Shown: piece after piece, positions 16,998 through 25,408 of the stretch
Numbering within the stretch: the stretch's first letter is position 1
How the letters are laid out: each line of letters begins with the position of its first letter
DNA from: Agrobacterium genomosp. 13 str. CFBP 6927
GTDB lineage: Bacteria; Pseudomonadota; Alphaproteobacteria; Rhizobiales; Rhizobiaceae
Length of the DNA: 64,000 nt
Assembly: GCA_900012615.1 (NCBI GenBank)
Contig: LT009757.1
Location: forward strand, 2,061,807-2,125,806
Direction: 5' to 3'
Program-made: the position numbers and the translations under genes
Notes under the pieces: generated by a model
What the model was told of the DNA's origin: nothing
Seen by the model: the letters and a program-made list of their open reading frames with translations, nothing else
Databases searched by the model: none

Positions 16998-17951
16998 CTA
17001 AGCACCGTAATAGTCCTTGAGGTAGCTGATCTTGTCGAAACCGAAATGACGTGCAAGGGCCATGGAACCGTGGGCGATCTGTGCTTTTTCCGCGTCGGTC
17101 AGTTCGTTGATGATTGCCTCGTTATATTCCTCTGTGCTCTTAAGCACCGTGCCCCAGGGGGCAATATTGTCCTTGATCTCGACGCCGTTCCAGCTGGGGT
17201 AAAGCATCGTTTCGCTGAAGGGCACGTCTATGAATTCAGAGACTTGCTTCATGAATTCCACCTTATCGGCCACAAGATCCTCATAGCGGAATATACGTAC
17301 GTTCCGAGGATGCATCTTGGCGTACATCTCGACGGTAGAGTGATAGATGTTCCAGGTGATCAGGTATTTGCTGAGCGGCTGAGGGAAGGGGCGGCGCTTG
17401 GTGTCGCGATATGCTGAGAATGGGTTTCTAACGATGTGAATGATGCGGACATCCGGAAAATCGCGCACGATACGATCGGCGTCGATACCGATTGCTGGAG
17501 AATATCCTACATAGGTCATATCTTCGCGCTGCTTGGTGTAATAGTTTTTCCAAGCTTTGAAGGTTGCCCTGAAAAATGCTTCGATAACCTTGGCCCGGGG
17601 ATAGAACGGTGCATCACCCAGGATTTCCTCAAAAATGGCCAGACGATCCGCTTCGACCATATCCAGGTCGGCATCCTTGAACTTTGAACCATTTCTTTTA
17701 CGAAGGAAGGTCTTGGCCTCTTCGTCAATCATATGCTCATAAAGTTCATAGGGGCGTGCGCCTTCGGGGAATTCAGGGTAACGATACTGTACGCGCTCGA
17801 CCGAAGCTAGAAAGTCGTTGAAGTTGCGGCTGCCCAGCTGAGATTCAAAGGGATAAACCAGCAGATCCGGGTGCCCGTCGAGGTGCCGGTGCGTAACATT
17901 GCCTCCGTGCTCGAAACCCGCAGAAATCATGACAAACTTGAAGTGGCTCAT
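16998..17951 (-). CDS. sulfotransferase-family protein
   Basis: Likely transfers sulfate from PAPS to a carbohydrate. The N-terminal strand FVMISAGFEHGGNVTHRHL takes the place of the 5'-phosphosulfate loop (with Gly-Asn-Val-Thr instead of the usual Gly-Thr-Ser/Thr). The 3'-phosphate motif IIHIVRNPFSAYRDTKRRP with conserved Arg and Ser is good, as is the later VRIFRYEDLVADKVEFMKQV typical of sulfotransferases. Length 317 is normal. A sulfated O-antigen or LPS sugar would be the natural product. AAGGA lies 10 bases before the ATG. Confidence 0.72.
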   Translation of the reverse strand: MSHFKFVMISAGFEHGGNVTHRHLDGHPDLLVYPFESQLGSRNFNDFLASVERVQYRYPEFPEGARPYELYEHMIDEEAKTFLRKRNGSKFKDADLDMVEADRLAIFEEILGDAPFYPRAKVIEAFFRATFKAWKNYYTKQREDMTYVGYSPAIGIDADRIVRDFPDVRIIHIVRNPFSAYRDTKRRPFPQPLSKYLITWNIYHSTVEMYAKMHPRNVRIFRYEDLVADKVEFMKQVSEFIDVPFSETMLYPSWNGVEIKDNIAPWGTVLKSTEEYNEAIINELTDAEKAQIAHGSMALARHFGFDKISYLKDYYGA

Positions 17952-18165
17952 ATAATATCGATCCTTTTTCGTCTTTGAGCGAGCAAAGACAGTTGATGAA
18001 TGCCGTTGCCTTGCGGTCTGGCTTTAGCGCCATTTTCGCAAAAATGCACCGGGAATGTTTAAGTTTGCGCTGTGCAAGCTCAATTGCGCTTTTGGAGGAC
18101 GCTTACGGTTCCTGTTGGCCTGTTAAACAGCAAGCATTCTGAACGGAAAATGCGGCCTCTCATTT

Positions 18166-19239
18166 TTACCTTGCTATGGCTGCTTGATACTCTCTTATTT
18201 GTGCAATGGTAGCATTCCTTTCGGACTGCCCCTCGGCAACGGCCTTGCTCCAATCCACAATATATTGAAGTGCACGATCCAGACGAAGTTCAGGGTGCCA
18301 AGCAAGACGGCTACGCGCCTTCGAAATATCGAGTTTCAAAAAATGAGCTTCGTGCGGATGATTTCCAACATCGCAGGACCAGCTTGCCTCGTTGCCCCAC
18401 AGCTCTGCCATGCGCTCTGTGATCCATGATACGGGTTTTGCATCATCGTCATTAGGCCCGAAATTCCAGGCTTCTGCGAATTCATCTCCATGTTCGAAGA
18501 GGTTTTCCGCGAGGACGAGGTAACCGCGAAGCGATTCAAGAACATGCTGCCAAGGGCGAATGGCTTGCGGATTCCGGATAGAAGCCGGTGCTCCCTGCGA
18601 GAACGCATATACAATATCTGGGATGAGGCGGTCCTTTGCCCAGTCTCCGCCGCCGATAACGTTGCCGGCCCGTGCACTCCCCACGGCGACACGATGACCA
18701 TTTGACGGTGTTGTAAAGTACGATCTGCGATAGGCTGCAGTCACAAGCTCCGCGCATGCTTTGCTGCTGCTATAGGGATCGTACCCGCCCATGGGTTCGT
18801 TTTCTCGATAGCCCCAAGGCCATTCTCGATTTTCGTAGCATTTGTCCGTTGTTACATTGACGACGGCCCTGATCTTCTGGCTTTCGCGAACCGCCTCAAG
18901 CAAATTCACAACGCCCATAACGTTCGTCGAAAATGTTTCCACGGGATTTACATAGGAATATCGCACCAAAGGTTGTGCGGCCATATGAATTACAATTTCA
19001 GGATCTGCTGTTCGCATCGCATTTTTCAACGCTTCCAGATCCCGTATGTCCCCAATAAGTGAGGTCATTCCGTCAGCCGCGCTTGTCGCTTCAAACAGAG
19101 AGGGGTTGGTCGGCGGGGGCAGCGCAAACCCTGTAACATGTGCGCCCAAATTTTGTAGCCAAAGAGATAGCCAGCTTCCCTTGAAGCCCGTGTGCCCGGT
19201 GAGCAGGACGCGCTTACCGCGCCAGAACGAGATATTCAC
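18166..19239 (-). CDS. rfbG: CDP-glucose 4,6-dehydratase
   Basis: Converts CDP-D-glucose to CDP-4-keto-6-deoxy-D-glucose, the branch point for CDP-linked deoxy sugars. The protein has [18 protein letters not shown] (NAD site), [32 protein letters not shown] and the catalytic YSSSKACAE. The GTG at 19239 is the best start: GGAGGA lies 8 bases upstream and the GTGA overlaps the rfbF stop. It gives 357 residues, matching the family. The open extension to 19275 lacks this support. No abequose-type E1 dehydrase gene is nearby, so the final sugar is unknown. Confidence 0.9.
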   Translation of the reverse strand: MNISFWRGKRVLLTGHTGFKGSWLSLWLQNLGAHVTGFALPPPTNPSLFEATSAADGMTSLIGDIRDLEALKNAMRTADPEIVIHMAAQPLVRYSYVNPVETFSTNVMGVVNLLEAVRESQKIRAVVNVTTDKCYENREWPWGYRENEPMGGYDPYSSSKACAELVTAAYRRSYFTTPSNGHRVAVGSARAGNVIGGGDWAKDRLIPDIVYAFSQGAPASIRNPQAIRPWQHVLESLRGYLVLAENLFEHGDEFAEAWNFGPNDDDAKPVSWITERMAELWGNEASWSCDVGNHPHEAHFLKLDISKARSRLAWHPELRLDRALQYIVDWSKAVAEGQSERNATIAQIREYQAAIAR

Positions 19240-20012
19240 TCCCAGATCCTCCAAGGAGCTTTCCCGCGGGCCCAAAGATCCTCAAGGAGATGTTTATCCC
19301 TGAGTGTATCCATCGGCTGCCAAAAGCCGGTGTGCTCATATGCGAACAATTTTCCCTGAGTGGCGAGACTTTCGAGCGGCGCGTGTTCCCAGGGTGTGTT
19401 ATCGCCCTCAATGAAATCGACAACTTTTGGAGACAGAACAAAAAAGCCGCCATTTATCATTCCGCCATCCCCTTTGGGTTTTTCCTTAAAGGATGTAATG
19501 CGCTGATCCGACTGTATGTCCAGAGCGCCAAATCTTGCCGGCGGGTATGTTGCTGTAAGCGTTGCCAAACCACCATGGCGCTTATGAAAATCGACAAGCT
19601 CCCTGATATTTACATCGCTAACGCCGTCGCCATAAGTAAAACAGAAGGCTTCTTCGTCATTTAAATAGGGGGAAACGCGTTTAAGGCGGCCACCAGTCAT
19701 CGTGGCTTCGCCGGTTTCAACAAGCGTGACGCGCCAGGGCTCGGCATGTTGCTGATGAACTTCCATGCTGTTAGTCTTCATGTCGAATGTCACATCGGAC
19801 ATGTGCAAGAAGTAATTGGCGAAGTACTCTTTAATCAAGTAACCTTTATAACCCAGGCATATGATGAAGTCATTGATGCCGTGTGACGAATAGATTTTCA
19901 TGATGTGCCATAGAATTGGCTTTCCACCAATTTCCACCATCGGCTTGGGCTTGAGGTGGGTTTCTTCAGATATTCTGGTGCCGAGGCCTCCAGCGAGAAT
20001 AACAGCTTTCAT
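19236..20012 (-). CDS. rfbF: glucose-1-phosphate cytidylyltransferase
   Basis: Makes CDP-glucose from CTP and glucose 1-phosphate. The N-terminus [20 protein letters not shown] and [17 protein letters not shown] form the nucleotide site; [17 protein letters not shown] and [14 protein letters not shown] are typical RfbF blocks. The chosen start gives 258 codons, the family length, with GAGGT nine bases upstream; the open frame to 20054 adds an unlikely tail. It overlaps rfbG by GTGA. As the most upstream gene of the minus-strand series 20012 to 11990 it probably lies next to the promoter. It also marks the edge of the A+T-rich locus. Confidence 0.92.
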   Translation of the reverse strand: MKAVILAGGLGTRISEETHLKPKPMVEIGGKPILWHIMKIYSSHGINDFIICLGYKGYLIKEYFANYFLHMSDVTFDMKTNSMEVHQQHAEPWRVTLVETGEATMTGGRLKRVSPYLNDEEAFCFTYGDGVSDVNIRELVDFHKRHGGLATLTATYPPARFGALDIQSDQRITSFKEKPKGDGGMINGGFFVLSPKVVDFIEGDNTPWEHAPLESLATQGKLFAYEHTGFWQPMDTLRDKHLLEDLWARGKAPWRIWE

Positions 20013-20272
20013 TCTAAACGACCTCAGCCATGCAATATTTTGACAAACATTCAAGCGTGCTTAGTGTTCTTAACCCTATAGCTCGACTGCTGCGGAAGAG
20101 GCGTGCGTTAGATTGCTTGCCATCCAATCGCTCCCCGTTCAGCTCTGTCGACCACCTTAGGCGCCAAATACCTTCTTACGATTCGGGTATAAAGCCGGAC
20201 TGAATGGGTTGCAAATTATTCAAATGAATAAGTTGAGAGTCTCAACAGCAAGAGCCGGCTTTTCGGAGGCTG

Positions 20273-21169
20273 TTATACCCGCTTATGCGGCCTGATCGAT
20301 GTCCGCAACTCCACCAGCCGCTCCAGCGTCTCGAGGCTTCGCTCGGGGCAGGCGGCGGAGAGGGCCAGGGCCATGGTTTCCATGGCAACGAAGGTTGGGG
20401 CGTGGAGCGCGACCCCTTCCGTTTTGGCGCGGGGCAGGAAGAGGCTGGCGTTGGCGTGTTTTTTGAGCACGCTGTCTTCCTGGCCGAGCAGCATGATGAT
20501 CGGGATGTCGAGGCGGCCGGCCTCGGCTATGGCGGTCTGGGCTTCGCGGTGGGCGCGGCCGTGCAGGAGCATGATGAGGACGTGGCCGTTTTCAAGCTCG
20601 AGCAATTGTTCGGCAAGCGCGATGCCGGTGGCGTTGAGCGCGTAGGAATGGACGCCCGAGCGTTGGAACAGCCTTGCCGCATAGGTGGCGATGATGCCGG
20701 AGGCGCCGATGCCGAGCACGCCGATGCCGCGCGCTTGTGAGAGAAGCCGCACGGCCGCCGCCATGGCTTCGCGGTTCTCTGCGCTTGAAAGCATTTCCAG
20801 CGTGTTTTTCTGATTGTCGAGCACGAAATCTATCGCCGCATCGCAGTTGCCGGATATGGATTTTGTCGTCGCCGCCATTTTTTCGACGGGCGAATCCGTC
20901 ACGCCCAGATAGGCCTCCAGCGTTTCCTTGAGATCGACCAGCCCCTGGAAGCCCAGCGCCTGTATGGCGCGGATGACGGTCGCATCGGAGGTATTGGTCT
21001 CGAAGCCGATTTCCAGCGCCGATTTGGCGAGGACCGCATGGCGGTGGCCGTCAATATATTCGGCGACGGCAAGCAGGCCCGGCGACAGGCGGTCGCGGCG
21101 CTTGCGAAGCTGCTCGCCGAAACGGTCGGTGCGCCGAAGCCTTGATATATGCGTTTCGCCAGCCGGCAT
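20273..21169 (-). CDS. MurR/RpiR-family transcriptional regulator
   Basis: An N-terminal HTH of the RpiR type (LSPGLLAVAEYIDGHRHAVL, then FETNTSDATVIRAIQALGF) is followed by a SIS sugar-phosphate-binding domain (about residues 120-260, with GIGVLGIGASGIIATYAARL). Such regulators sense phosphosugars. The start at 21169 has GGAAG six bases upstream; the GTG at 21208 is less likely. It lies 97 bases after a siderophore binding-protein gene in the same direction. No sugar isomerase or catabolic gene is adjacent, so its target is not evident. Confidence 0.82.
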   Translation of the reverse strand: MPAGETHISRLRRTDRFGEQLRKRRDRLSPGLLAVAEYIDGHRHAVLAKSALEIGFETNTSDATVIRAIQALGFQGLVDLKETLEAYLGVTDSPVEKMAATTKSISGNCDAAIDFVLDNQKNTLEMLSSAENREAMAAAVRLLSQARGIGVLGIGASGIIATYAARLFQRSGVHSYALNATGIALAEQLLELENGHVLIMLLHGRAHREAQTAIAEAGRLDIPIIMLLGQEDSVLKKHANASLFLPRAKTEGVALHAPTFVAMETMALALSAACPERSLETLERLVELRTSIRPHKRV

Positions 21170-21266
21170 GAATTCTTCCGTGAAGCTGAGTTTTCTACTC
21201 TTCTTCACGAATTAGCAGCGCGCCAAGCCGGGAGGCAAGCGCTTTTGTCCGTAGTGGTCGCCGCAG

Positions 21267-22229
21267 TCACTTTTCGTGCGCTGGCCGCACCGTCAAATGC
21301 GACTGGACAGCGGAGACCATGAGGCTGAGCGCGGCATAGGAGTTGGAAATTGCTTCCTCGCGCGGCAGGAGGATGTACCGATCGTTGCGGCAGGCCTCAA
21401 GAAAATTGCAGAAGCCCGGCATCACGGTTTCCATCATGTCGATTTCCGCCTGCGGCGAAGCTCCGGTATCGGAGCGATAGGGATCGAAGATAATATCGGC
21501 ATCGAGTTCCGGCAGCCGTTCGGCGCTGATCTCGATACGGTCGCCATCCGGAATGGCGTCGATGATGGCGGGGAAACGGAAACCCGCGTCCCGCAGCACG
21601 CGCCCGAGCGCGCGATAGGTGTGGTAGACGCTGATCTTGCCGTTGAGCGGCTGGAACACTGAAACGGTGGTGCTGCCGGTATCGACCGAAGCCTTCAGCG
21701 CCTCGATCTGCGCCCGGTAACGACGGTCCAGCACGGCCAGCCGCTCCTGCGTGCCGGTGAGTTCGGCCAGTACTTTGTAAATATGCGGCGCGCCGTCTTT
21801 GGTATTGTCGATGGCGACGGTGGGGGCGATCTGCGCCAGTTTTTCAACGGGGGTGGGTCGGTCCGGTTCGGTTAGGATGAGATCGGGCTTGAGGGCGATA
21901 ATCGCCTCCAGATCAGCATTGATGGAGCCGATATAGGCGATGTCGCTATTGTCGAAATCAACACCGGTCAGAATGGCGCTGGAGCGCAGATAGGGTTTGC
22001 CGTCCGCGCCCATGCGGCCATGGCTGCCCACCGGCGTCACGCCCAGTTCGATCAGCGGAATGGTTAGGTCGATATCGTGCAGCGTCACGATGCGCTTCGG
22101 CTTTGCCGGAATGGAAACGCTGCGGCCGAGGTCGTCGGTAAAGCTTCGGCTGTTCTCTTCGGCTTGAGCCGTGGCTGTGCCGAGGAGAAAAGCGGCTGCC
22201 GGGAGAAGCGTGAGAAGTGTTTTGCGCAT
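21267..22229 (-). CDS. iron-siderophore ABC transporter substrate-binding protein
   Basis: Periplasmic class III binding protein (FecB/FhuD type). A signal peptide is clear (MRKTLLTLLPAAAFLLGTATAQA), then the family opening RSFTDDLGRSVSIPAKPKRIV and the two-lobed pattern with ALKPDLILTEPDRP. The start at 22229 lies 7 bases beyond the permease stop. Last gene of the transporter set ATPase-permease-permease-binding protein. Expected to bind a ferric siderophore delivered by the divergent TonB receptor. Confidence 0.85.
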   Translation of the reverse strand: MRKTLLTLLPAAAFLLGTATAQAEENSRSFTDDLGRSVSIPAKPKRIVTLHDIDLTIPLIELGVTPVGSHGRMGADGKPYLRSSAILTGVDFDNSDIAYIGSINADLEAIIALKPDLILTEPDRPTPVEKLAQIAPTVAIDNTKDGAPHIYKVLAELTGTQERLAVLDRRYRAQIEALKASVDTGSTTVSVFQPLNGKISVYHTYRALGRVLRDAGFRFPAIIDAIPDGDRIEISAERLPELDADIIFDPYRSDTGASPQAEIDMMETVMPGFCNFLEACRNDRYILLPREEAISNSYAALSLMVSAVQSHLTVRPAHEK

Positions 22230-22236
22230 GGGGGAC

Positions 22237-23277
22237 CTATAGGCGATGCCGGTGAAACCAGAGAAGAGCAAGCAGCGTCGGTGCGCCGACGGCGGAAAGA
22301 ACGAGGCCGGTCGGCAGCTCCAGCGGTGAAAAGGCGGTTCGGGCGATGGTGTCGGACGCTGCGACCAGAATTGCGCCTGTCAGGCCTGCACCCATGACAA
22401 GCCCTGGATAGGAGCTGCCGGGCAACAGAAGCCGGGCGATATGCGGACCGATCAGGCCGACAAAACCGATGCTGCCGGTGAAGGAAACGCAGGATGCGGT
22501 TAGGGTGACGGCAAGCGTGACATGAAGCACTGAAAGGAGGCGGTTATGGACGCCAAGCGCGGTTGCCGCATGATCGCCGAGCGCCTGCACGTCGGCGGCG
22601 CGCGCCATCAACAGCAGCAGGCCGAGGGCGATGATGAGGATGACGGAGAGGATTGAAACGGCGGTCCAGCTTGCGCCCTGCAGGTTGCCAGCCATCCAGA
22701 TCATCGCTGTCTGCAAATTGCGAATATCGAGCGATGCCATGAGGATAAGCAGAAAAGCTGATAAAAGCCATGAAAAGCCGATGCCGGTCAGCACGAAGCG
22801 CAGGCGTGAGGTTGCGCCGGAGAGCATCAGAACGATTGCGGCACTTGCCATGCCGCCGGCAATGCCCGCGACGGGGCGCAACATGACCGGCAGGGAAGGC
22901 AGCAGGAACAGGCAGCCCAGCACGGCAAGGGATGCGCCTTCGCGCACGCCGAGCAGGCCGGGATCGGCAAGGCCGTTGCGGGTCGTGGCCTGCATGATGG
23001 CGCCGGCAATGCCGAGCATGGCACCGGCCACCATCGCAAGCGCCAGACGCGAGAGCCGGAAGTCGAGAACCACGAGTGCGTCGGTCATGGCGGGATCGGT
23101 GTTGGTTGCGGTGACAAGCGACCACAGGGCGGAGGCGGGAATATGCTGGCTGCCGGCGGTGAGTGACCACAGGGCGACAAGCATGAGGCAGAGGAAAAGC
23201 GCCAGCAGAATGATGAGCCGCGACGGCATGAAACGGAGGGAAAAGCGTCCCAGTCGGACAACCCGGTAGCGGTTCAT
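22237..23277 (-). CDS. FecCD-family iron-siderophore ABC permease
   Basis: Inner-membrane permease with about nine or ten helices. Family blocks are visible: LVVLDFRLSRLALAMVAGAM, GAIMQATTRNGLADPGLLG and GFVGLIGPHIARLLLPGS, the last containing the coupling region to the ATPase. It overlaps the second permease gene by four bases (ATGA type), consistent with one operon and a heterodimeric channel. Length 346 is normal. Confidence 0.87.
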   Translation of the reverse strand: MNRYRVVRLGRFSLRFMPSRLIILLALFLCLMLVALWSLTAGSQHIPASALWSLVTATNTDPAMTDALVVLDFRLSRLALAMVAGAMLGIAGAIMQATTRNGLADPGLLGVREGASLAVLGCLFLLPSLPVMLRPVAGIAGGMASAAIVLMLSGATSRLRFVLTGIGFSWLLSAFLLILMASLDIRNLQTAMIWMAGNLQGASWTAVSILSVILIIALGLLLLMARAADVQALGDHAATALGVHNRLLSVLHVTLAVTLTASCVSFTGSIGFVGLIGPHIARLLLPGSSYPGLVMGAGLTGAILVAASDTIARTAFSPLELPTGLVLSAVGAPTLLALLWFHRHRL

Positions 23278-24317
23278 TTCAGCACCCTGCGCACCAGCCA
23301 GAGAAACACCGGCGCGCCGACGAGGCCGGTCATCGCGCCGGTGGGCAGCTCTTTCGGCAGGAGAATGAGGCGGGCGGCAAGATCGGCGGCGATTAGGAGA
23401 ACCGCTCCGCCGAGTGCTGCGATGGGTATGGCAAGCAGAAGCCGCCCCGTTTTCAGGCGCGCGACGAGCGGCGGCACCACAAGACCGACGAAGCCGATGG
23501 GACCGACGACGGCGATGGCCGCGCCGCAGAACAGCGATATGGAGACAAGCGCCAGAATCCGCGTGGAACGGATCGGCACGCCAAGCGCTGCGGCCGCGCT
23601 GTCGCCCAGCCCCAGAAGATCGAGCCGGGGAGCGACGGCGAAAGCCAGGATGAGCGCGATCGCGGCCGCGGGCAGGGCGGCGGCGATGGTTGCCATGGAA
23701 ACGCCGGCCGTATCGCCCACCAGCCAGAAACGCATCTGTTGCAATGTTTCCTCATTGAGGATGAGGATGGCGGAGGTGAGGGTTCCGGCAAGCGTGGAAA
23801 GCGCAATGCCGCAAAAGACGAGTTTTGCCGGTGTCAGCCCCTGCCGCCCGGCGGAAGCAAGGAGAAGCACGAGCGAGAAGCTGACGCCCGCGCCCGTCGC
23901 CGCCAGCAATGGGCGGAGCAGCGGTGTTGCGATCAGCCCGAGCGGCATCACTGTCGCCAGAACGACAGCGAGGCTTGCCCCGGCATTCAAGCCCAGAATA
24001 TGCGGTTCGCCGAGCGGATTTCGAAGCAGGGTCTGCAGCAGAAGCCCCGCTGTTCCAAGGCAGGCCCCGGCCTGCAGCGCAGCCAGCAAACGCGGCAGGC
24101 GCAGGCGCATCAAAACCTGCTGGTCGAAGTTGCGGGCGTCATAAGCAAATATCAGGTCTTGCAGAACGTGCGGCGCGATGGGGCGCGGGCCGGTGGCCAT
24201 ATGCGCCAGCACCAGAAGCAGCATGGTGAGCAGCAGGAGAAGTGCTGCCGCTAGTGTGCGACCATAGGCCCGCTCCCGCAGGGCAAGGGTGCTTGCGCTG
24301 GTTCCGTTGGGCATCAT
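23274..24317 (-). CDS. FecCD-family iron-siderophore ABC permease, second subunit
   Basis: Second permease subunit with the same blocks: LRLPRLLAALQAGACLG, LLLQTLLRNPLGEPHILGL and VGPIGFVGLVVPPLVARL. I place the start at the ATGATG at 24317, overlapping the ATPase stop; the open extension to 24428 would lie within the ATPase gene and reads as non-native. Several membrane helices begin near residue 25. It pairs with the product of the next gene. Confidence 0.85.
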   Translation of the reverse strand: MMPNGTSASTLALRERAYGRTLAAALLLLLTMLLLVLAHMATGPRPIAPHVLQDLIFAYDARNFDQQVLMRLRLPRLLAALQAGACLGTAGLLLQTLLRNPLGEPHILGLNAGASLAVVLATVMPLGLIATPLLRPLLAATGAGVSFSLVLLLASAGRQGLTPAKLVFCGIALSTLAGTLTSAILILNEETLQQMRFWLVGDTAGVSMATIAAALPAAAIALILAFAVAPRLDLLGLGDSAAAALGVPIRSTRILALVSISLFCGAAIAVVGPIGFVGLVVPPLVARLKTGRLLLAIPIAALGGAVLLIAADLAARLILLPKELPTGAMTGLVGAPVFLWLVRRVLK

Positions 24318-25147
24318 GCCGCGCCGGCCCGTCCGGGTAGGGGAAGAAATACCGGCCGCGCCGTCACCGGATGCGTGAGCTGGGCAACTGCCATGTCGAA
24401 GACATCGGCAATGATGCCGGCATCGCACGCCGCTGCCGTTTCCAGCCGGTGCCGCAGCTGCCCGTCCTTCAGGAAAATCAGGTGATCGGCATATTGCAGG
24501 GCAAGATTGATGTCATGCAGCACCGCCACGATTGTGCGGTTATGGCGGCTGACGAGGCCCGCCAGCATGTCCAGCACCTCTATCTGGTGGTGCAGATCGA
24601 GAAAGGTCGTAGGCTCGTCGAGAAGAATTATATCCGTCTGCTGCGCCAGCGCCATGGCGATCCAGGCGCGCTGGCGTTGGCCGCCGGAAAGGCTGTCGAC
24701 CGCTCTTTCCGCCAGTTCGGACATGCCGGTCACGGAAAGCGCCTCTTCGACAGCGCGGGCGTCTTCCTCACTCCATTGCTTCAGAAATCCCTGATGCGGG
24801 TAACGGCCACGGGAGACGAGGTCGAAAACCGAAAGCCCCTCCGGCGTATGGTTCTGCTGCGCCAGCATGCCGAGCTTTTTCGCCACCGCCTTGGTCGGGT
24901 GGCGGAAGATATCGCTACCGTTGAGAAGAATATGGCCCCGCGCGGGCCGGTGCAGGCGGGCAAGCGCGCTGAGAAGCGTGGATTTTCCGGAGCCGTTCGG
25001 GCCAAGCAGAACGGTGAAGCGGTTCGGCGCGACATCGATGGACATATCCGCAAGCACCGGCGTGTCGCCATAGGCAAGCTCGATTGCCTGCGCCGCAAGG
25101 CCTGTATCCGTGCTTATGGGTCTCATGCCGTCGTTCAAATTCGTCAC
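24314..25147 (-). CDS. iron-siderophore ABC transporter ATP-binding protein
   Basis: FecE/FhuC-type ATPase that powers siderophore import. Walker A (LLGPNGSGKSTLLSAL), Q-loop (MLAQQNHTPEGLSVFDLV), signature (SLSGGQRQRAWIAMALAQ), Walker B (ILLDEPTTFLDLHHQ) and H-loop (AVLHDINLA) are all intact. It is the first gene of the operon. The start codon is GTG at 25147 with no good SD; ATG at 25126 is an alternative. A TGA-N9-TCA box lies 32 bases upstream of the GTG. Confidence 0.87.
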   Translation of the reverse strand: MTNLNDGMRPISTDTGLAAQAIELAYGDTPVLADMSIDVAPNRFTVLLGPNGSGKSTLLSALARLHRPARGHILLNGSDIFRHPTKAVAKKLGMLAQQNHTPEGLSVFDLVSRGRYPHQGFLKQWSEEDARAVEEALSVTGMSELAERAVDSLSGGQRQRAWIAMALAQQTDIILLDEPTTFLDLHHQIEVLDMLAGLVSRHNRTIVAVLHDINLALQYADHLIFLKDGQLRHRLETAAACDAGIIADVFDMAVAQLTHPVTARPVFLPLPGRAGAA

Positions 25148-25178
25148 CGTCTGAATGCGTTGCCACCAGAATTATTGA

Positions 25179-25193
25179 TGACTGTAGTAGTCA
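25179..25193. promoter_or_regulatory. iron-responsive operator (RirA IRO-type box), ABC side
   Basis: TGACTGTAGTAGTCA fits the rhizobial RirA box TGA-N9-TCA. It lies just upstream of the ABC operon. The same core with flanks (ATTGATGA, TGTAGTAGTCAA) recurs inverted at 25333. Expected: repression by RirA when iron is sufficient. Confidence 0.65.
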
Positions 25194-25332
25194 AGTATAT
25201 AGCGTTCGAAAAAGCGGTTTTTGCCGGGCGATTTGAACAAAAAGCGGCTGTCATGGGCTGAAATGACACGCCAGGAAGCACGAATGCACCCTTCTGTGCC
25301 GACGTTTTGCCGCGCTGAAGCGGAAATAAAGT

Positions 25333-25347
25333 TGACTACTACATTCA
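25333..25347. promoter_or_regulatory. iron-responsive operator (RirA IRO-type box), receptor side
   Basis: TGACTACTACATTCA is again TGA-N9-TCA; its reverse complement TGAATGTAGTAGTCA differs from the box at 25179 in one position within the 15 bases. It faces the TonB receptor gene, so each divergent promoter has its own copy. Confidence 0.65.
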
Positions 25348-25408
25348 TCAATTGAAAGAGCGGTGCATCGTCGCGATGACGATTTGGGACAGCCGGGGAC
25401 AAGACACG

